Source of the DNA: Rhabdornis inornatus
Taxonomy: Eukaryota; Chordata; Aves; Passeriformes; Rhabdornithidae
NCBI GenBank assembly: GCA_013397075.1
Contig: VWZS01008816.1
Coordinates: 1,311,660-1,375,659, forward strand
Length of the DNA stretch: 64,000 bases
Direction: 5' to 3'
The notes beneath the pieces were generated by a model. It was not told where the DNA came from. It saw only the letters and a list, made by a program, of their open reading frames with translations, and did not search any database. The position numbers and the translations under genes were made by a program. Of this stretch, positions 24,095-37,529 are shown piece by piece. Each line of letters opens with the position of its first letter. Positions within the stretch are counted from its first letter, which is position 1.

Positions 24095-26439
24095 CCTGCT
24101 GATACTGAAGCAGCAGCAGCAGGAATTTGTACCTTGAACACAGCAGAGTATCCAAGAGGCTCGTGTAGAGGCAGCCTCACCTGATGCTTGCTGTGATATC
24201 CTGTGCTACTTCTTTGAAGGGGAATGGTCAATGTTTCATTCTAAACTAGGCCAATAAGTCAAGGAAATGTAGTGGTTTTTAATGTATAGATACTTGTATT
24301 AGAAAACCTTCAATGTGTACAAGCATTATCTTTTGCATCCATAAATGTTAATTAAAAAAATAAATAAGTTTCTGGTTTATTGCTGGACTTATTGAGAATA
24401 ATGTTCTAGTCAATGTTGGTATTGTATTCCATCTCTGGTTAGAGAGTCCCAGACGTGGTCAATGGTCTGCACCTCAAGGATTATACAGGTTTAATTCAGC
24501 CTTTATATAACTTTGACCCACAACATTAAGGGTGGCAGAACAAAGATATTTGTATTAATAAAATAAATTATTTACTTAAATTTATAATGATGATAATTTT
24601 ATTAAAATACTTTAATCTGAATTATTTGGTACACTGTGTGGTTATGACTGCTAGTATAGTACACTTATTTTTGAAGCAATATTGAAGCAATGGTGTTAAA
24701 GCTAGCAAAATAATTATAAGCTGGAGATTGGTGTTACTCAGCCATACCAAGAACTGTGGGCAAATCTTTCACTCAGCCTTCAGGAGAAAGCTTGAGGGGC
24801 ATTTCCTCTTGAGAGTGGAGAAGGCATGTGTTAGAAGTCCTGGCTGTTCAAAGATGGGGCTAGGCTTATACAGGATAAAGTGTTTGACTGTCAGTCATGG
24901 TTTCTGGGTTGCTGTGTCAACTCAGCAGCTTTAGATAAGTTATCAGTACTATCACTTGTTGGTTCCTTTATCAGAGACTTTGCCAGCCACATCCTTACTA
25001 GTGCCAGATTCTGTCAGGAAATGTTATTTTTCACATCCTCAAAATGTTTAGCTTTGGGATCAATGAGTCAGGCTGATCTCAGCATTTTTCAAAAACAGTG
25101 TGACCCTCATCTCCATCTGTCAATGATAACTTCTGAAAACAAGGTAAAGTTTGAGCTATTTTACCCCCACTTAAGGAGAGCATATATCTACATGTGAGCA
25201 TCTGTATCAATAAGTACAGAAATTCTTATACCTATAGTATATTGTTCAATAGCTAATATAAGATCTGATCACAATTCTGTTTTGCATGGCAAAGAACTTT
25301 ACACTTTCAGAGGTAGAAAATTTTATACTTTATTTACTATATATTATTTTAAATAAAATATGCAGAATGATCCTTGAAAATAACTAAATATTTTCATTTA
25401 GCTTGAAATAATTTTGGAGCTCAGTTTGGAAGAGTTGGAAGTATCAACAGGTAACTATTGATGGTGTCAGAACTACAGTAAAATCAAGTCACAACTGGAA
25501 TGTCCATCTCAGTTACTGTAGTACATGTACAGAGTAAAAAGTTGCTTCTGTTATGTAGAACTTTTGGTTTTGATTCACGATACAAATACAAATTAGGGTT
25601 AGAGGGTCTTTCTTCTAAGCCCTTGCTATTGAGTTGCACACTGTTGTGCTTTCTCAAATGAAGCATATACAGAAAACCTAGGGAATCAAGTTGACACTGC
25701 ACACTATCTTGGTAAGGTTGTTCTATACTGTTATGAAGAACCCCATATGAATATGCTAACATCAATTGATACTTTGGAGGAGATTTGCTTTAACTCTAGA
25801 GAAAATATTAGGATAAATCCTTGACTTCGGCATACTATGATTTCCTTTACTTGTTAGTCACATTAGGGTGGATTTCCTCTTGGAAATACTTGTGTAATCC
25901 AGAACACTGGATAATATAAACACTGCTTCAAGATGTTTGTGCTTGCTGATTTATTATTTCTTACCTAATAAAATTTGTTTTTATATTAAGTAATTGAAAC
26001 AATTTTACTAGAAATTCCTGAAAAGAGGTGTCTGTATATTCTACTAGTCCAAGTATTAGAGTGAATAGGTTACTTTGTTGTTAAAGAAATTGTCTGTGGT
26101 CTACAATAGTTGAAAAAGAGAGTAGATTAAAATTAACTCAGCATGTTACCAGCTGAATTTGCACCTTCAGTATGACATACAGCAAATGGTGTTCTGCAGC
26201 AAAGTTTTTCAAGGATCAATGACTGCAGTGCGTTTCTCCTGGTGTTGAGATCAAGTCATTTGACAATCCTTATACTTTAATACAAGTGCTGTAAAATGGT
26301 ATCCTCAAAATATTTTTCTTCTGATTTCTAGATTTGGTGGACTTTGGCAAAGCACCCCAATTTCTATCATTAGATTAATCTGTGTTATAATCTTGGAGAG
26401 AGCAATTCAGAACTGTCAGAGCAAAATATTTCACGCAGG
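24095..26439. other. Unassigned AT-rich stretch
   Basis: No gene is called. The plus-strand frame at 24880-25197 (105 codons) is followed by GTAAAG and preceded by CTCAG, but the acceptor lacks a good pyrimidine tract, so it is weak as an exon. A (CAG)-rich spot, CAGCAGCAGCAGG, lies near 24112. Confidence 0.35.
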
Positions 26440-27199
26440 CTGCATGAGCCTGAGGTGAGGTGAAGGTGCTGCAGCTTCATGCTCCCAGGCTCAGCAGGAA
26501 GCAAGGCTGAAGATGTATTCCAACAGGCACATGTGCTCTCACAGAGCTCACATTATATATCTATGGCCAGCCACGCATGTGCCATAGGGACTTTTCAGCC
26601 ACAAAAGAGGTAAAAAGCAGTTTAATAAGTAGATAGGACAGGGCAGGCTGTGCTGGTCATGTACAGGGCATGGGCAGAAGAGTGTACTGACCAGCCACTT
26701 ATTTACGTGTGACCCGGCCTTTACTCCTCCTTATCCTTCTATTTTCCTACTCTTGTTACTTCCCAAATCGGCTGAACTTCTGGCTTTTTCCATCTTTGTT
26801 TCCTCCTCTAAATGTCCTGTAATAAATCCTGTGACCTAGGATTGCTATTCCTTTGTGTCCTATAGCGTGTCTTCTGGAAAGCAACCCTATTAATCTGAAA
26901 AGGGATTTCCGGATTGCTCCTGATTGGCCCCTTGTGATGGGTTTCACACCTGGACAATGAGGCTGAGGCTGTGCTGGGACAATCCTGAGAGGGGTCTGGA
27001 TAGGATGTTTGTGCTTGGTGGTCCTTGGGTTGGGTTCCCACCCGCATTTGTGCATCCCTGTACTCCTCTGAGTTTGTGGAAATGGGCCTGTGATGGGAAG
27101 ATGCCTCCTGGGGTGGGTCTGAGTGAAGCTGAGTGCTCCTATTTCTGCCATTGTGTCTCTGAGCTCCTTTGTGGTTCTGGGGATTAACTTTATCACACA
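26440..27199 (-). mobile_element. Possible LTR-derived fragment (minus strand)
   Basis: The minus strand opens TGTGTGATAAAGTTAATCCC at 27199. It contains a GGCCAATCAGGAGC CCAAT-type box (near 26930), a GTAAATAAGTGG TATA-like spot (near 26710) and ACTTATTAAACTGC, a poly(A)-signal-like position (near 26625). The sequence is richer in GC than its surroundings. Minus-strand frames of 130-146 codons at 26756-27200 are R-, P-, H- and Q-rich and lie where U3 would be; I do not call them genes. I could not find a target duplication or a firm 3' edge. It could instead be another kind of repeat. Confidence 0.4.
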
Positions 27200-27847
27200 A
27201 CCTAGCAGTAATGAATACAGTATAATGCCTTATGAATAACAGGCTGTGTTTGTTAGTTAGTTATAATGGAGAATTACTGTTGTACAAGTTGCAATGTATG
27301 CAAGTCTCCAGAGAGGAAGATGTCCCTAATTGAAATAATTGTAAATTAGATTGTTTTGCTGAGAATATTATGTTGTTTGCCTTTGCCTTGTCCTTAAAAT
27401 ACTCTTCGTAACTGATCCTTTTAACTTCTGTTTTTAATGATTTTTCTTCAGAATACTCAAACTGTAGATTGTCTTTCACAAATGAGTTTGTAGAAGGGGA
27501 ATTAAATTTACTTTGTTCTCTTTATTCTTCCCTAGCTGTCTGTCATATTGGTTATTTACAAGGTCATGCTGTGCTCTACTAATTGTTGAGTTATTCTGGC
27601 ATGGTAGTATTGTTTCGTGTAGAAATTTTGCCTGGGATAAAGTCAGCAGGAAAACAAGTTTAGACAGTCCTGTGATTCAGAGCTTACAAAGGATCAGTCT
27701 CCAGTGCACAAAACTGCCTGTCACTGTTAGAGCAAGATGAAGCTGAATGGGCCATGAGAGAGGGATAAGTGCTCTTTATTAGGGAATCAAGACCTTTCTG
27801 AAAGATGTCAACCAACTGGGGACAAACAGCGTGAGGATGTATGCCCT
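27200..27847. other. Unassigned AT-rich stretch
   Basis: Nothing recognisable. Confidence 0.45.
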
Positions 27848-28028
27848 TGTACTGGTTTAGGGCAAATTTGGGGGAAGACCTCCGGAAGGAGCCCCCAGAG
27901 AGCAAACCCCCACGAAACCAAACTCCTCCCCCCACCACTGGGTTCGGGAAAAATTTTCTTGGAGAGAAGTGGAAAAAAACCTGTTTATTTAACAAGGAAA
28001 ACGCTCCCCAGCACACACAAAAAAAACC
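27848..28028 (+). mobile_element. 5' part of a young LTR, cut off by an assembly gap
   Basis: TGTACTGGTTTAGGGCAAAT at 27848 begins a well-preserved LTR start I associate with songbird endogenous retroviruses. It is followed by GACCTCCGGAAGGAGCCCCC, AATTTTCTTGGAGAGAAGTG and CCTGTTTATTTAACAAGG. The element stops abruptly at the N at 28029 in an A/C homopolymer run, and non-LTR sequence follows. The bases before it are ATGCCCT and the bases right after the N are CCCTGCAG, so CCCT may be the two halves of a target-site duplication. If so, the rest of the LTR, or a whole provirus, has been lost in the gap. The open frames crossing this piece are not genes. Confidence 0.75.
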
Positions 28029-28029
28029 N
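28029..28029. other. Single N, probable collapsed gap inside an LTR
   Basis: The LTR to the left ends mid-element at this base and the flanking CCCT is repeated on the right. Both suggest missing sequence and not a single unread base. Confidence 0.65.
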
Positions 28030-31000
28030 CCCTGCAGATGGAGCACTTCTTTCTGTGTTTTGTTTGATTCCTAAAAATCAGTGACAGGGTGATAGTCGAT
28101 AGAAAAGATCATAATTTCTTAAATGCCCTTTTGACTAATGTAATATTATAAAAAAAAAAAGCTCCCAGACTCAGAGAAGCTAAAACAGTCAGCTGGTGTG
28201 CTATCAGAGGATTTTAACAGCACTCATTGAACTGAGTTCTCATTTTCTCTTGTCTGAGATGGGCATAAAGATTGATCTCCCAGTTGGGGAGTGTTTGGTT
28301 CCCTGTTAGTTATCTGCAAGGAAGCACATAATTTTATAAGCAGATAGTTTAAGACAAAGGAAATACTCAAAAGTGCTTACGGGAAGGCTTTTATGGGTTG
28401 AGCTTGACTAATGATACTTAGCTGGTTGTGGGGAAGTAGAGATGTGAAGATTTCACTAGTGGATGCCGGTCTCTGGAATATGTGTTTAAGTAGGTTTGAG
28501 TATGTGTGGAACTGTCTTCTCTCAAGCTATCTGTCTTATCATTGCTGTGAGAAGCCATGCTGAAAATCTTGATGAAAACTAGCCTGTAACTGAAGTGAAT
28601 CCCTTCAATAATTGTATTTCCCAGATCTCCTCTTCTATGAGGTATTCTGGAGTTTTTAGAGGGAGGCGGAAGAGTTGTTAAAGTAGCTTATCCTATTTAA
28701 ATCTGCACAGATGATAAAAAATTAATACTTTTCAGTTTTTTTATAGTCTCATGTCAACAAAAAGTTGGAGTCGGTGTAATTTTATCATTCTGGTAGCTTC
28801 TTATTAATGGGGTTTTTTCTAACTCTCTTACAACAATCCATCAACAAACAGGGATGAGAGGTAGTGATGGGTGTTGCAAAATGAGAATATGAACAAAGAG
28901 CTCAATGTTCAGATCAAAGGATTTTTATGTAAATGTATCTCATTCAGACTTAACTGACTGAAAATTAGCCATTATTCCAGCATCTTTATAGGTTGACTTT
29001 TTAGCATTTTATCTTATAAATGTGCAATCTATGACTACCCATATTGTATATGGACAGTTATTTTTCTTCAGCTTGATTGTTATATTGCTGCTATCTTCCT
29101 TCTAAAAAGCTGTCAGATTGTCTTTTAAAGTTTTGTTTAATTACCCAAGTTTAACTTCACCAAAGGGTATTTCAGTGTTGGGTTAAAGTGCTATTTCTAT
29201 GTGACTACAGAACCTGTCCACCCAATAGGAAACATTTCTAGATTTGAGTGAGTTACTGATATAAAAAGAAGTTTGACAGTTTTACTGTGTATTCAATGTA
29301 ATAGATGTATCAATGGCTACAGAGGCAACTGCTGTTAGCAGTTTCCTGTGCAGATCCAGTGTTTTCAGAATCTCTGCTTATAAGATAGCAGTGCTACCAT
29401 CTTACAAATATTAACGGAGTAAGAATAAATTCAGTCTCTGAAAACATCTATTAGAAGAGCTGGAATGGTGCCTTCTGAACATATTCCAGCCACTAGTGGT
29501 TTTAGAAAAACTGGAAATTGCAAAATTTTTATAGCATTTAATTTTACAGAGAACATTATAATAATATTTATGTGGATTGTTAGAATTTTCTGAAAATTGT
29601 TTAAATCAAAGCATACTTTCCACAACTTAGTATCATAGCTCTTCAAAATACCTTCTTTTTTCCCTTCTCGTATCTCATTAAATACTTGAAAAAGTTTTCA
29701 GAGTCTCACTTGATGATATCCCACCTAAAATGAAAAAAAAGTGCACTATAGATGGAGGTGTCTTGAAGAGATCTCAAAAGGTCATTTTCTCATTATCCCC
29801 GCTTAATTAAATCAGAAGATGAGTTGTGTTTGGATATTCAAAGAACCACTTGCAGCATACATAATTTTTTTTTTCTTTAGAAATCTTGGATTAACTATGC
29901 ACTGTAAGATGCAAAGTCCAATAATTAGTGTTAATAAACTTCAAAGACAGCAGCATGGGAAAGCGTGTAGTACAAATGTAATTACAAGCTGTTATGATAG
30001 TTTACAAAAATATGTATGTGCTTTATGTTGCTTTCTGCTTTGATTTTGTGTGGAGGTTATAACAAACAAAACGGTCTCCAGAGATTATTTTTCTTGCTGC
30101 TGAGAAAGCATATCTCATACTTAGTATGCAGCTTTCTAATTCTCCACTGTTTCCCTTCCCTTGGGTATGAGGTTTTATCCCATAAAAATGGGGGTTTAAC
30201 ATTCTGAGTCTTAAATATTGAAACAGCCTGTTACTTATTTTCCCCACTGTATTTTATACACTAAGTGGCTTGTAACTCAGCACGGCTTATGTTTCCAGCA
30301 CTAGCTGGATTCTAGCACTTTCAGAAATAAGCTATGCTCTGTGAGGGACAGCTGCAGTTGTGCCACTGTTTGCTACTTACAATGAATGCTGGGAAAACAG
30401 AAATATTCTTGCCTTCCCTGAGGTAAGCAAAATGATTGGCAAAATAATGTTGTGTTTGAATTTGAAGCAGTCAAGGCAGACCTCTCCATTTAATAAGATT
30501 CACGTTATCATTATGTATCCATGTAAATAACTCTTGCATTAAGGTTAGAAAATTGAAGTATGCAAAATGCACAAATCTTCAGTTCTAAAGAATGTACAGG
30601 ATTGGACAGGGTCATCTATTATGATGCCTAGCTTTTCATAGCTTTAATTTTACATATAAATTTTCCCCTACCATTACTACTGATGAATTCTGTTCAAAAA
30701 ACAGTTTATTCCAAAACATGAATTTGGTTTTCTGTTTCCCTATGCAACTATTTAATATTTCTCTTACCTGAGAAAATAACAAATAATAGTTTGAGTTTGT
30801 TTTGGTTTTGGCTTTTTTTGCATAGCATATCTTAGACTTGGCTGGTTTAATTTTATGTCATCATTTTTCCTGAAGGAACAATTCCATGATGTGATAAGAT
30901 ACAGCTGATCATGCTATCAGACATGTTGATGAGTGGCAAATGATACTCAGATTTAGCACAAGATTGGTTTTTTTTCTCTTAACCATTATCTGTCACACAT

Positions 31001-31285
31001 CATATTGGCTTAGCCCATCTAGGACATTCCAAATGCATTTTTGTTTGTTTGTTTGTTGTTTTTTTTTTTGGTGTTTTTTGGTCTATAGGAAACCAGAATC
31101 TTATCTAGCAAGGGTTTTTTGACTAATACATTATGAGTGTATTATGCAGTTATGGATGTTGCCATCTCATGCTCTAGCTGTAGAATACAAATTCCATCAC
31201 CAGTAATGGAAGAAGGTCAGCGATTAGGGTACACTATATTCTGCAGAAATATTGTTGAGAACTGAATAAACACAAAGTTTAACCT
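28030..31285. other. Unassigned AT-rich stretch
   Basis: No gene or transposon recognised. A (GTTT)-like T-rich run lies at 31041-31082. Small frames at 29431-30247 lie on both strands and are unsupported. Confidence 0.4.
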
Positions 31286-31800
31286 AGAATCACAGAGCAG
31301 TTTGGATTGGAAGGGACCTTAAGGATCCTCTAGTTCCAGTCTCTAATGACCATCTAGCTCAAGCCCTGACATTAGCAGGGACAACGGCCACTAGAGCAGA
31401 TTGCTCAAAGTTGCCCAACCTGGCCCCACCATACAGGGGTGGGGCATCCACAAGTTCTCTGGTCAATCTGTCCTAGTGCCTCACCACCCTCATTGAGTAA
31501 CAACTAAACAAGTAAACAAAAATTAATAAAATAACCCAAATTTCCCAACAAACAAAATACATTTTCTTCCTTAAATCCCATCTAAATCTACCCAAAATCT
31601 GCCATCTTTCAGTTTAAATCTGTTTCCCCATGTCCTATTTCTGCAGGCCTTGGTAAAGACTCTCTTCTAGTCTGCCATAATAGTCTTCATGTATTGAAAG
31701 GCCACAATGATGTTTCCCTGGAACCTTCTCCAGGCTGAGCAGACCCAGTTCTCTCAGCCTGTTGTCAGCCAGAGGTGTTCCACCTCCCCGACCATTAATA
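31286..31800 (-). mobile_element. CR1 LINE 3' end (minus strand)
   Basis: The plus strand begins AGAATCACAGAGCAGTTTGG and continues ATTGGAAGGGACCTTAAGGA, ATTGCTCAAAGTTGCCCAAC, GGGGTGGGGCATCCACAAG, TTTAAATCTGTTTCCCCATG and CCTTCTCCAGGCTGAGCAGA. This is a clear complement of the CR1 3' region. An A-rich insertion or expansion breaks it at about 31498-31560. The element is 5'-truncated. Confidence 0.95.
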
Positions 31801-34800
31801 GATTTACAGATACATTGTGTATGAAGAAGTAGTTATTGAAGACTTTTCAAATTACTGTACTAAATGTACAGCAAAGACTATAACTATGCTTCACGTAAAT
31901 TATCAGGAAACTAAATTAGTGGATTACAAAAAATATCTTTATTATTTGGGCACATGTACGTTGTGAAAACGAGTATTTTTGCCTGTTTCTTTTGATGACT
32001 TTCTCAGCAGCATAAAATCTTTCTGAATTAATTTATCTCAATGACAATTTTATTTTTTAGTTATTATTTGGAAAAATAGATAACCTAATCAGGTTACAAG
32101 ATCAACTGGCAAGCAACAGAAACTTATCTGCTGTGAAGATTGGTGTTAAAGTGGCACAAAGTACATATATGCAAGTTCTTATAGCCTTGATTTGGATTTA
32201 GAAAACAGGCAAGCGTATTAAAACAACACAGAAGTTGTTAAAATTAGGATTTCTTGGGTATAACACTCAGAAACCTTATCCCATTTCAAGGTTGTGGATG
32301 ATACCAGTTAGAGAAATGTAGTTTTTATTAAGATACTGGGCTAAAATTGATAAATGTTTCTACTGCTGTTCAGGAAGCAAGGGTTTTCCTAAGAATTCTT
32401 CAACAAAAACAGTCATTTTAACTTTAGTGGTCTAAGCCTTACTGGAGAGTTAAGCAGCTACTTTTTTCTTATGTAGTTTTTCCTTAACACTTTTTATAAA
32501 ATTCTCAGTAAAACCTAAATTTTGGGAAGTGCATTGATAGTGTTGAGCATCCAGTTCCTAAGTTACTATTTGTCCAACAGCATCCAGGAGGTACCATGAA
32601 GAGTCAATAATTCTAATAATGGAGCTAGAATTTTTTTCAAGTGAAGTCCTAGCATAAACTAATGTTTGCATTCATTTAATGAATCTGTTCATAATGGTGG
32701 GTTTCAAATTGCATCATTAATGTGTTAGCACATCATAATGGTCTGGTCTCTCTCTCCCTGTCTTGCAGTACTTTAAAAAAAAAAAAAAAAAAAAGGATGT
32801 TCGAGAAAATTGATACCAAACTCCTGGGAACTATTATAACTGAGTCAATGAATTATTCTAAGAAACCAATTGATATGGCATGCCTCAACAAACTGTTATT
32901 TTTCAAATGGAGTGTTTATAAGATTGCTTATAATGCATACATTCTTATAACGCTTTGGCTAGAAAAAGATAATGTAAAAATCATTTTCTGTTTTGCTGGT
33001 GATATAGCTGCTTTCTTAAAGCTGTATACCAAACCTGAAAGGAAAAGTTTTCTTGGAAACATGTGATTTCTTTTTTTTTTTCTCTTGATTTCTTTGTTTC
33101 CGTTCAACAGTCTGTGGTCTGTAAACATAATGAAAGGCAAACAAATGAAGCCAGTGCATGGCAGGAACTGAAACAGCCCAACCTTGAAAATAAAAATTCT
33201 TAAACTCTTAGGAGTTCTTTTTTATGGACAACAAGGAAAAGTTTTTTTTCCTGTTTTCCATAAACATACTGTAACAGTGCATTAGGCAAACAACCATGAG
33301 TTGCCAAGATGAAGGGATGCTTAGAATAATAATAATTGTTAATTAAGCAAAAGCCCCTGCTGGTCAAAGGGAAAGAAGTAGGTATTTCATAATGAAGAAC
33401 CTGTTCCAAGCATATATGATCAACTATGAGAGGTGGGAAGAGTGTGTTTCACGGAAGTATGTGAGAATTATGAGCACAAAAAGTAGTGGATGCATACACG
33501 AAAAAAACATAAAACTAAACTGAAGATGGTACAAAGCTGAGCCTTAGCCTAATAAAGAGAATATATCCTTTTAAAGAAAGGAGAAATTCCCTTGCACTTT
33601 GTTACTGCCTGATGTACCTAAGAAGGCTTTTTGTTTGGTTGGGTTTTTTTTAAATTTTTCAATTTTTCACTTGAAAAGTGATTTTTTTTTTTTCCCCTTT
33701 GTGTGTTCTATAGTCATACCGAGACTGGATAGATGAGTTTGACTTCCTGACAACTCAGTGCTGCTTCTCACAAATTTATTGTGGTGGTTCACTGCTGTTA
33801 TTTTATGACATCTCTTTCTGCATAGTATCAGGATGAGTTGATAGCTGTAGCTTTAGGGAGATGTACTGTCAGCTGCTTTCTTGACACGTGACTTGCTCCT
33901 ATTTTTTTTTTCTTACTATAAATGAGAATAAAGTATTTTTTTTTTCTCAATTTCAGCCCTGTAATAGAACATGGAAGAAACCAAATTTGGTGTTTCTTAT
34001 ATTGGTAGACTTATCTAAGTCTGGCATTCATCCCTTGTACTGCAGAAAAATCTTTGTACTGTGAAATGAAACAATATGATGCTGATGTCTTTTGTCCAAT
34101 GGTAATGATCTCTTATCAGTGAAGCACGTATGGGTAGACAACTTTACTTACTCTGTGTCCTTCCTAGTTGACCTTCCCGGTAATAATGACATTTTCCCCC
34201 AGTTACTTTCTGGGATTGGTTTATTTTGTCTGAGAGCTCTTGTAGCACATAACTTTTTTGCATCACAGATGGGGTTCCAAACCTTGTTTCCCTGCTGAGA
34301 AAGTCCCTTCTTATTGATGAGAATGCCTGTCTGAAATTATAACTCAGCATAATGGATTCCATTCTTGTATTTGCTCATGGGCTAATTCCATGCAAAATTA
34401 AATTTTTCTTCTTTTTCCAGGAGTCTAGAGGGAGGTAGGTAAGTTAACCTGGTATTGTGGTTGCACTAATATCTGTTCTGTTGAACACCAGGCTAAATGA
34501 ATGTCTACTTTTGTCTAACAGCAAAATTGCCTATAACTTCTCCTGACTCCGGAGCTAAAAATGAACACCAGATTAGTATTGATGCTTTATTAGAATGCTC
34601 AAATTAGGTTTAATTTGAAGTGTGTGTATGTGTCTTAGCATCAGAGCATACTCTGAAATCTGAAAATGGGATAAACATCTAAAATAAAGATTGAATTGTT
34701 AGTGAAAATTGAACTTGTTTTAATTTTTAAAATTAATTGACCTGGTATCCTGATTATAACTAATTGACTTGGAATTCTAGGCCTGAACTTCACGCCTGAG

Positions 34801-35401
34801 TATCACCCCTCTTCATATAAACTTAATTAACCAACTTGCTTTAATGACAGTGCTGTAAACAGCCTGAAAAAGTGACTGGTAGTACAACAAATTAATTCTC
34901 TTCAATAATGGAGAAACAGTGTGTCTATACTGCTACATTATTTTATCCTGCTGTTTGTGGGAATAGACTTGAATACATGCAACTGGGAAAAACCATGAAA
35001 GGGAATTAAGACCATAGTAAAAACATAGTATGTAGTGGTGTGTATGGATCTCTTGCAAAATGGGTCCTGGCTAGTTATACATATGTATATAGCTGTTCAT
35101 GTGGATGCATTTCAAACACTAGTAGATATGTGCCTGCATGCACGTAGGTTTAAAGGAAAGGGTCAAGCTAAAAGAACAATCAACAAAATCCCTTTGTGTT
35201 TTAGCATCACTGCACTGGGAGTCAATTGAGATTCCAGTCACAAGTTCTGTTTTTTCTGAAGTTTTCCTTTTATTTTCTGCAGTTCTTGAACAGAAGCTGT
35301 TTGTAACAGGAGACTGTTGCCTGCTATGAGTCTTCAGATTAGTCAAGACAACCCCCAAAATCAGAGGCTCTATTCTGCCAAAAATGCGTGTGTAATTCTG
35401 C
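31801..35401. other. Unassigned AT-rich stretch
   Basis: No recognised element. The plus-strand frame at 32722-33066 spans a run of 20 A and has no domain I know. T runs occur near 33070, 33680, 33910 and 33940. Confidence 0.4.
32775..32794 (+). repeat. Poly(A) run of 20
   Basis: An uninterrupted A homopolymer. It could be a mononucleotide microsatellite or the tail of a very short retroinsert. No retrocopy is recognised directly upstream. Confidence 0.8.
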
Positions 35402-35905
35402 ATTAGAATTATAGAGTAATTGGGTTCAAAGGGGCCTTGGGAGGTCCCCTAGTCTGACTTCTTGCTCAAAGCAGGATCGACACAGAGTCAGGACCAGGTC
35501 TTAAAAATCTACAATGATGGAAACTGTACAACCTCTTTGGAGAACTTGTTCCACTGCCTAATTATTCCCGCAGTGATTTCTCTGCTCCCCTCCACGAGTC
35601 CTTTCTCCCTTATATCAAATTGCAATCTGTGTTTTTTCGTAGTTGTTCATTGTGTCTCATCTTCCAGCTCAGTGCAAAGAGCTCCTTCCCAAAGGACAGG
35701 AGTTTGGATTAGCCCTCCCTTACTGAACTTGACTCAGTTGTTCAATACCTGCTTTGTACTGAGGGTCCAAAACTGGACACAATATTCTAAATGTGGTCTC
35801 TCTGGCACTGAGTAGGAGACACTAATCCTCCCTTCAGCCTCCTGTTAAAACTGACCAGGATGCTGCTGGCATTCCCTGCAGCCAGGACACACTGCTAATT
35901 CAGGC
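35402..35905 (-). mobile_element. Old, diverged CR1 3' region (minus strand)
   Basis: The plus strand starts TAGAATTATAGAGTAATTGG, then has GGTCCCCTAGTCTGACTTCT, CTTGTTCCACTGCCTAATTA, CAAAACTGGACACAATATTC and GTGGTCTCTCTGGCACTGAG. These fit the CR1 3' region of an older subfamily, but with many differences. The plus-strand frame at 35462-35815 is antisense to the element and is not a gene. Confidence 0.85.
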
Positions 35906-37529
35906 TGAAATATAAACATACTTTGCTGCCTGTCTCTTGGGAATAAAAAGTTTGACATGCAAGGTTGAAATTGTTTCTTTGGAATTCACCTGCGTGCAGT
36001 ATTTCAGATGAAAGAAGGAAGAGTCATGAAGTTCTAAATTGGAGCACAATAAATTCTCTGATCAATTTGCTGCCTGATGCATGGGTGTTCTGACTAATCT
36101 GTACATTGTTCTAAAAATAAAAAAGCTCTTTTTGGCTATGTGAGTGTTAGCACTGACTTTCATAGCTCCTTTACCAAGGACAAAATGATACTGGTTTGCA
36201 TAAACTGAATCTTTAACTTTTTTCCATCACTACCAAAGATACACTTCATATTTCTTTCTTCCACAGGTATTAAATACAAAATATATCCTGAGGTGTTTAT
36301 ATTTTTGTTGTTGTTTTCTTTAAAGGGAAAAAAAAAGGTTACTCAGGCAAGTATCTATTTGTGTTGAATTATATCTTTAAGGTATACGATGCATCTGCTT
36401 TTGAAGTTATATTCATATTTAGAAATAGTTATTTATTTCAAATTGCTTCAAGCTGTTGGAAAGGTCCTCTAAGATTTAATCAAGTTCAAGTTCTTTGCTC
36501 TAGGAACATGAAAGAAAAGTAGTTTATTCCTGACAATTTTTTAATTTGCTCTGTATAGAGTATAAAACAATCCTCTTCAGTAACTTTCTGTAGAATATGC
36601 TAAAAACAACATTCTATTTAAAGACATTTTTCACAATAGATAAAATCAACAGGAAAGCTCTTTATACTACTTTTTAGGCTGCTTGTCCCCTTTCAGGTTA
36701 GTATTAGTAATACATTTCATCTGTTATCATAAAAGAAACTCGGCCATAGGCAGAAATAACTGGAAGAATTTTATATATTGTTTTGTGGCTTTTGTCTTAT
36801 CAGCTCAGCCAACATATATATCATGTCAATTGAATTTATTTCTGAAATGTCTTGAGGTGAAAACAAAAAGTGCAATTATTATGAGGAATTTATAAGACCT
36901 TATCTTTGAAATTAAAAGGACAATTTATTACTCTAACAATTAGCTAAAGAATAAAATGTTATATGCATATCAACAGTTTAATCTGAATTGCAGCTTGCTA
37001 GTAGATGTTAAGCCAAATATTATGTTTATGAATTTCAGTAATAGCTAAAAGAAAAGGCACTAAATCTACTTGTGCAACTTTTTAATTTTGCATTTCATTT
37101 CTCTTCATAAATCCCTACATTGATGTTGACCTCTTTTGACAGTTGCACTTATGTTAGCATATCTCATTCTTAGTAATTATATTTCATTTAGACCACCTTA
37201 TGGTTCTTCTCTTTTCCCCACCAGTAATTATAAATCATTAAGTGGTGGAAAAATTACTTCCAGAATTGTTATCCTTTATCAGGAAGCTAATGGTTTGTAC
37301 ATAACTATGCTTAAGGGATAAATCTTGTCTACCTTGGACTTCTGAAGGAGCCAAAATTCACGCACAACAGATGTTGGTAATTTACCCTGCATCTTTAACT
37401 TCTACTTCTTTGTTTTTTCCATTTTATCTAAGTGAGATGATTTTGTTAGAATTGGAGAGAGAAGTAAATGAGGTATTTAACCCTACATTGCCTATTCTAA
37501 TACTTTGTCTTTCATAGAGGCTGAACTCT
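35906..37529. other. Unassigned AT-rich stretch
   Basis: No gene or repeat recognised up to the ACTCT target duplication of the next LTR at 37525-37529. Confidence 0.45.

Noticed and set aside
24880..25143. Possible plus-strand exon ending at GTAAAG
   Set aside because: The acceptor side lacks a good pyrimidine tract and the translation resembles no protein I know. The evidence is weaker than at 54681.
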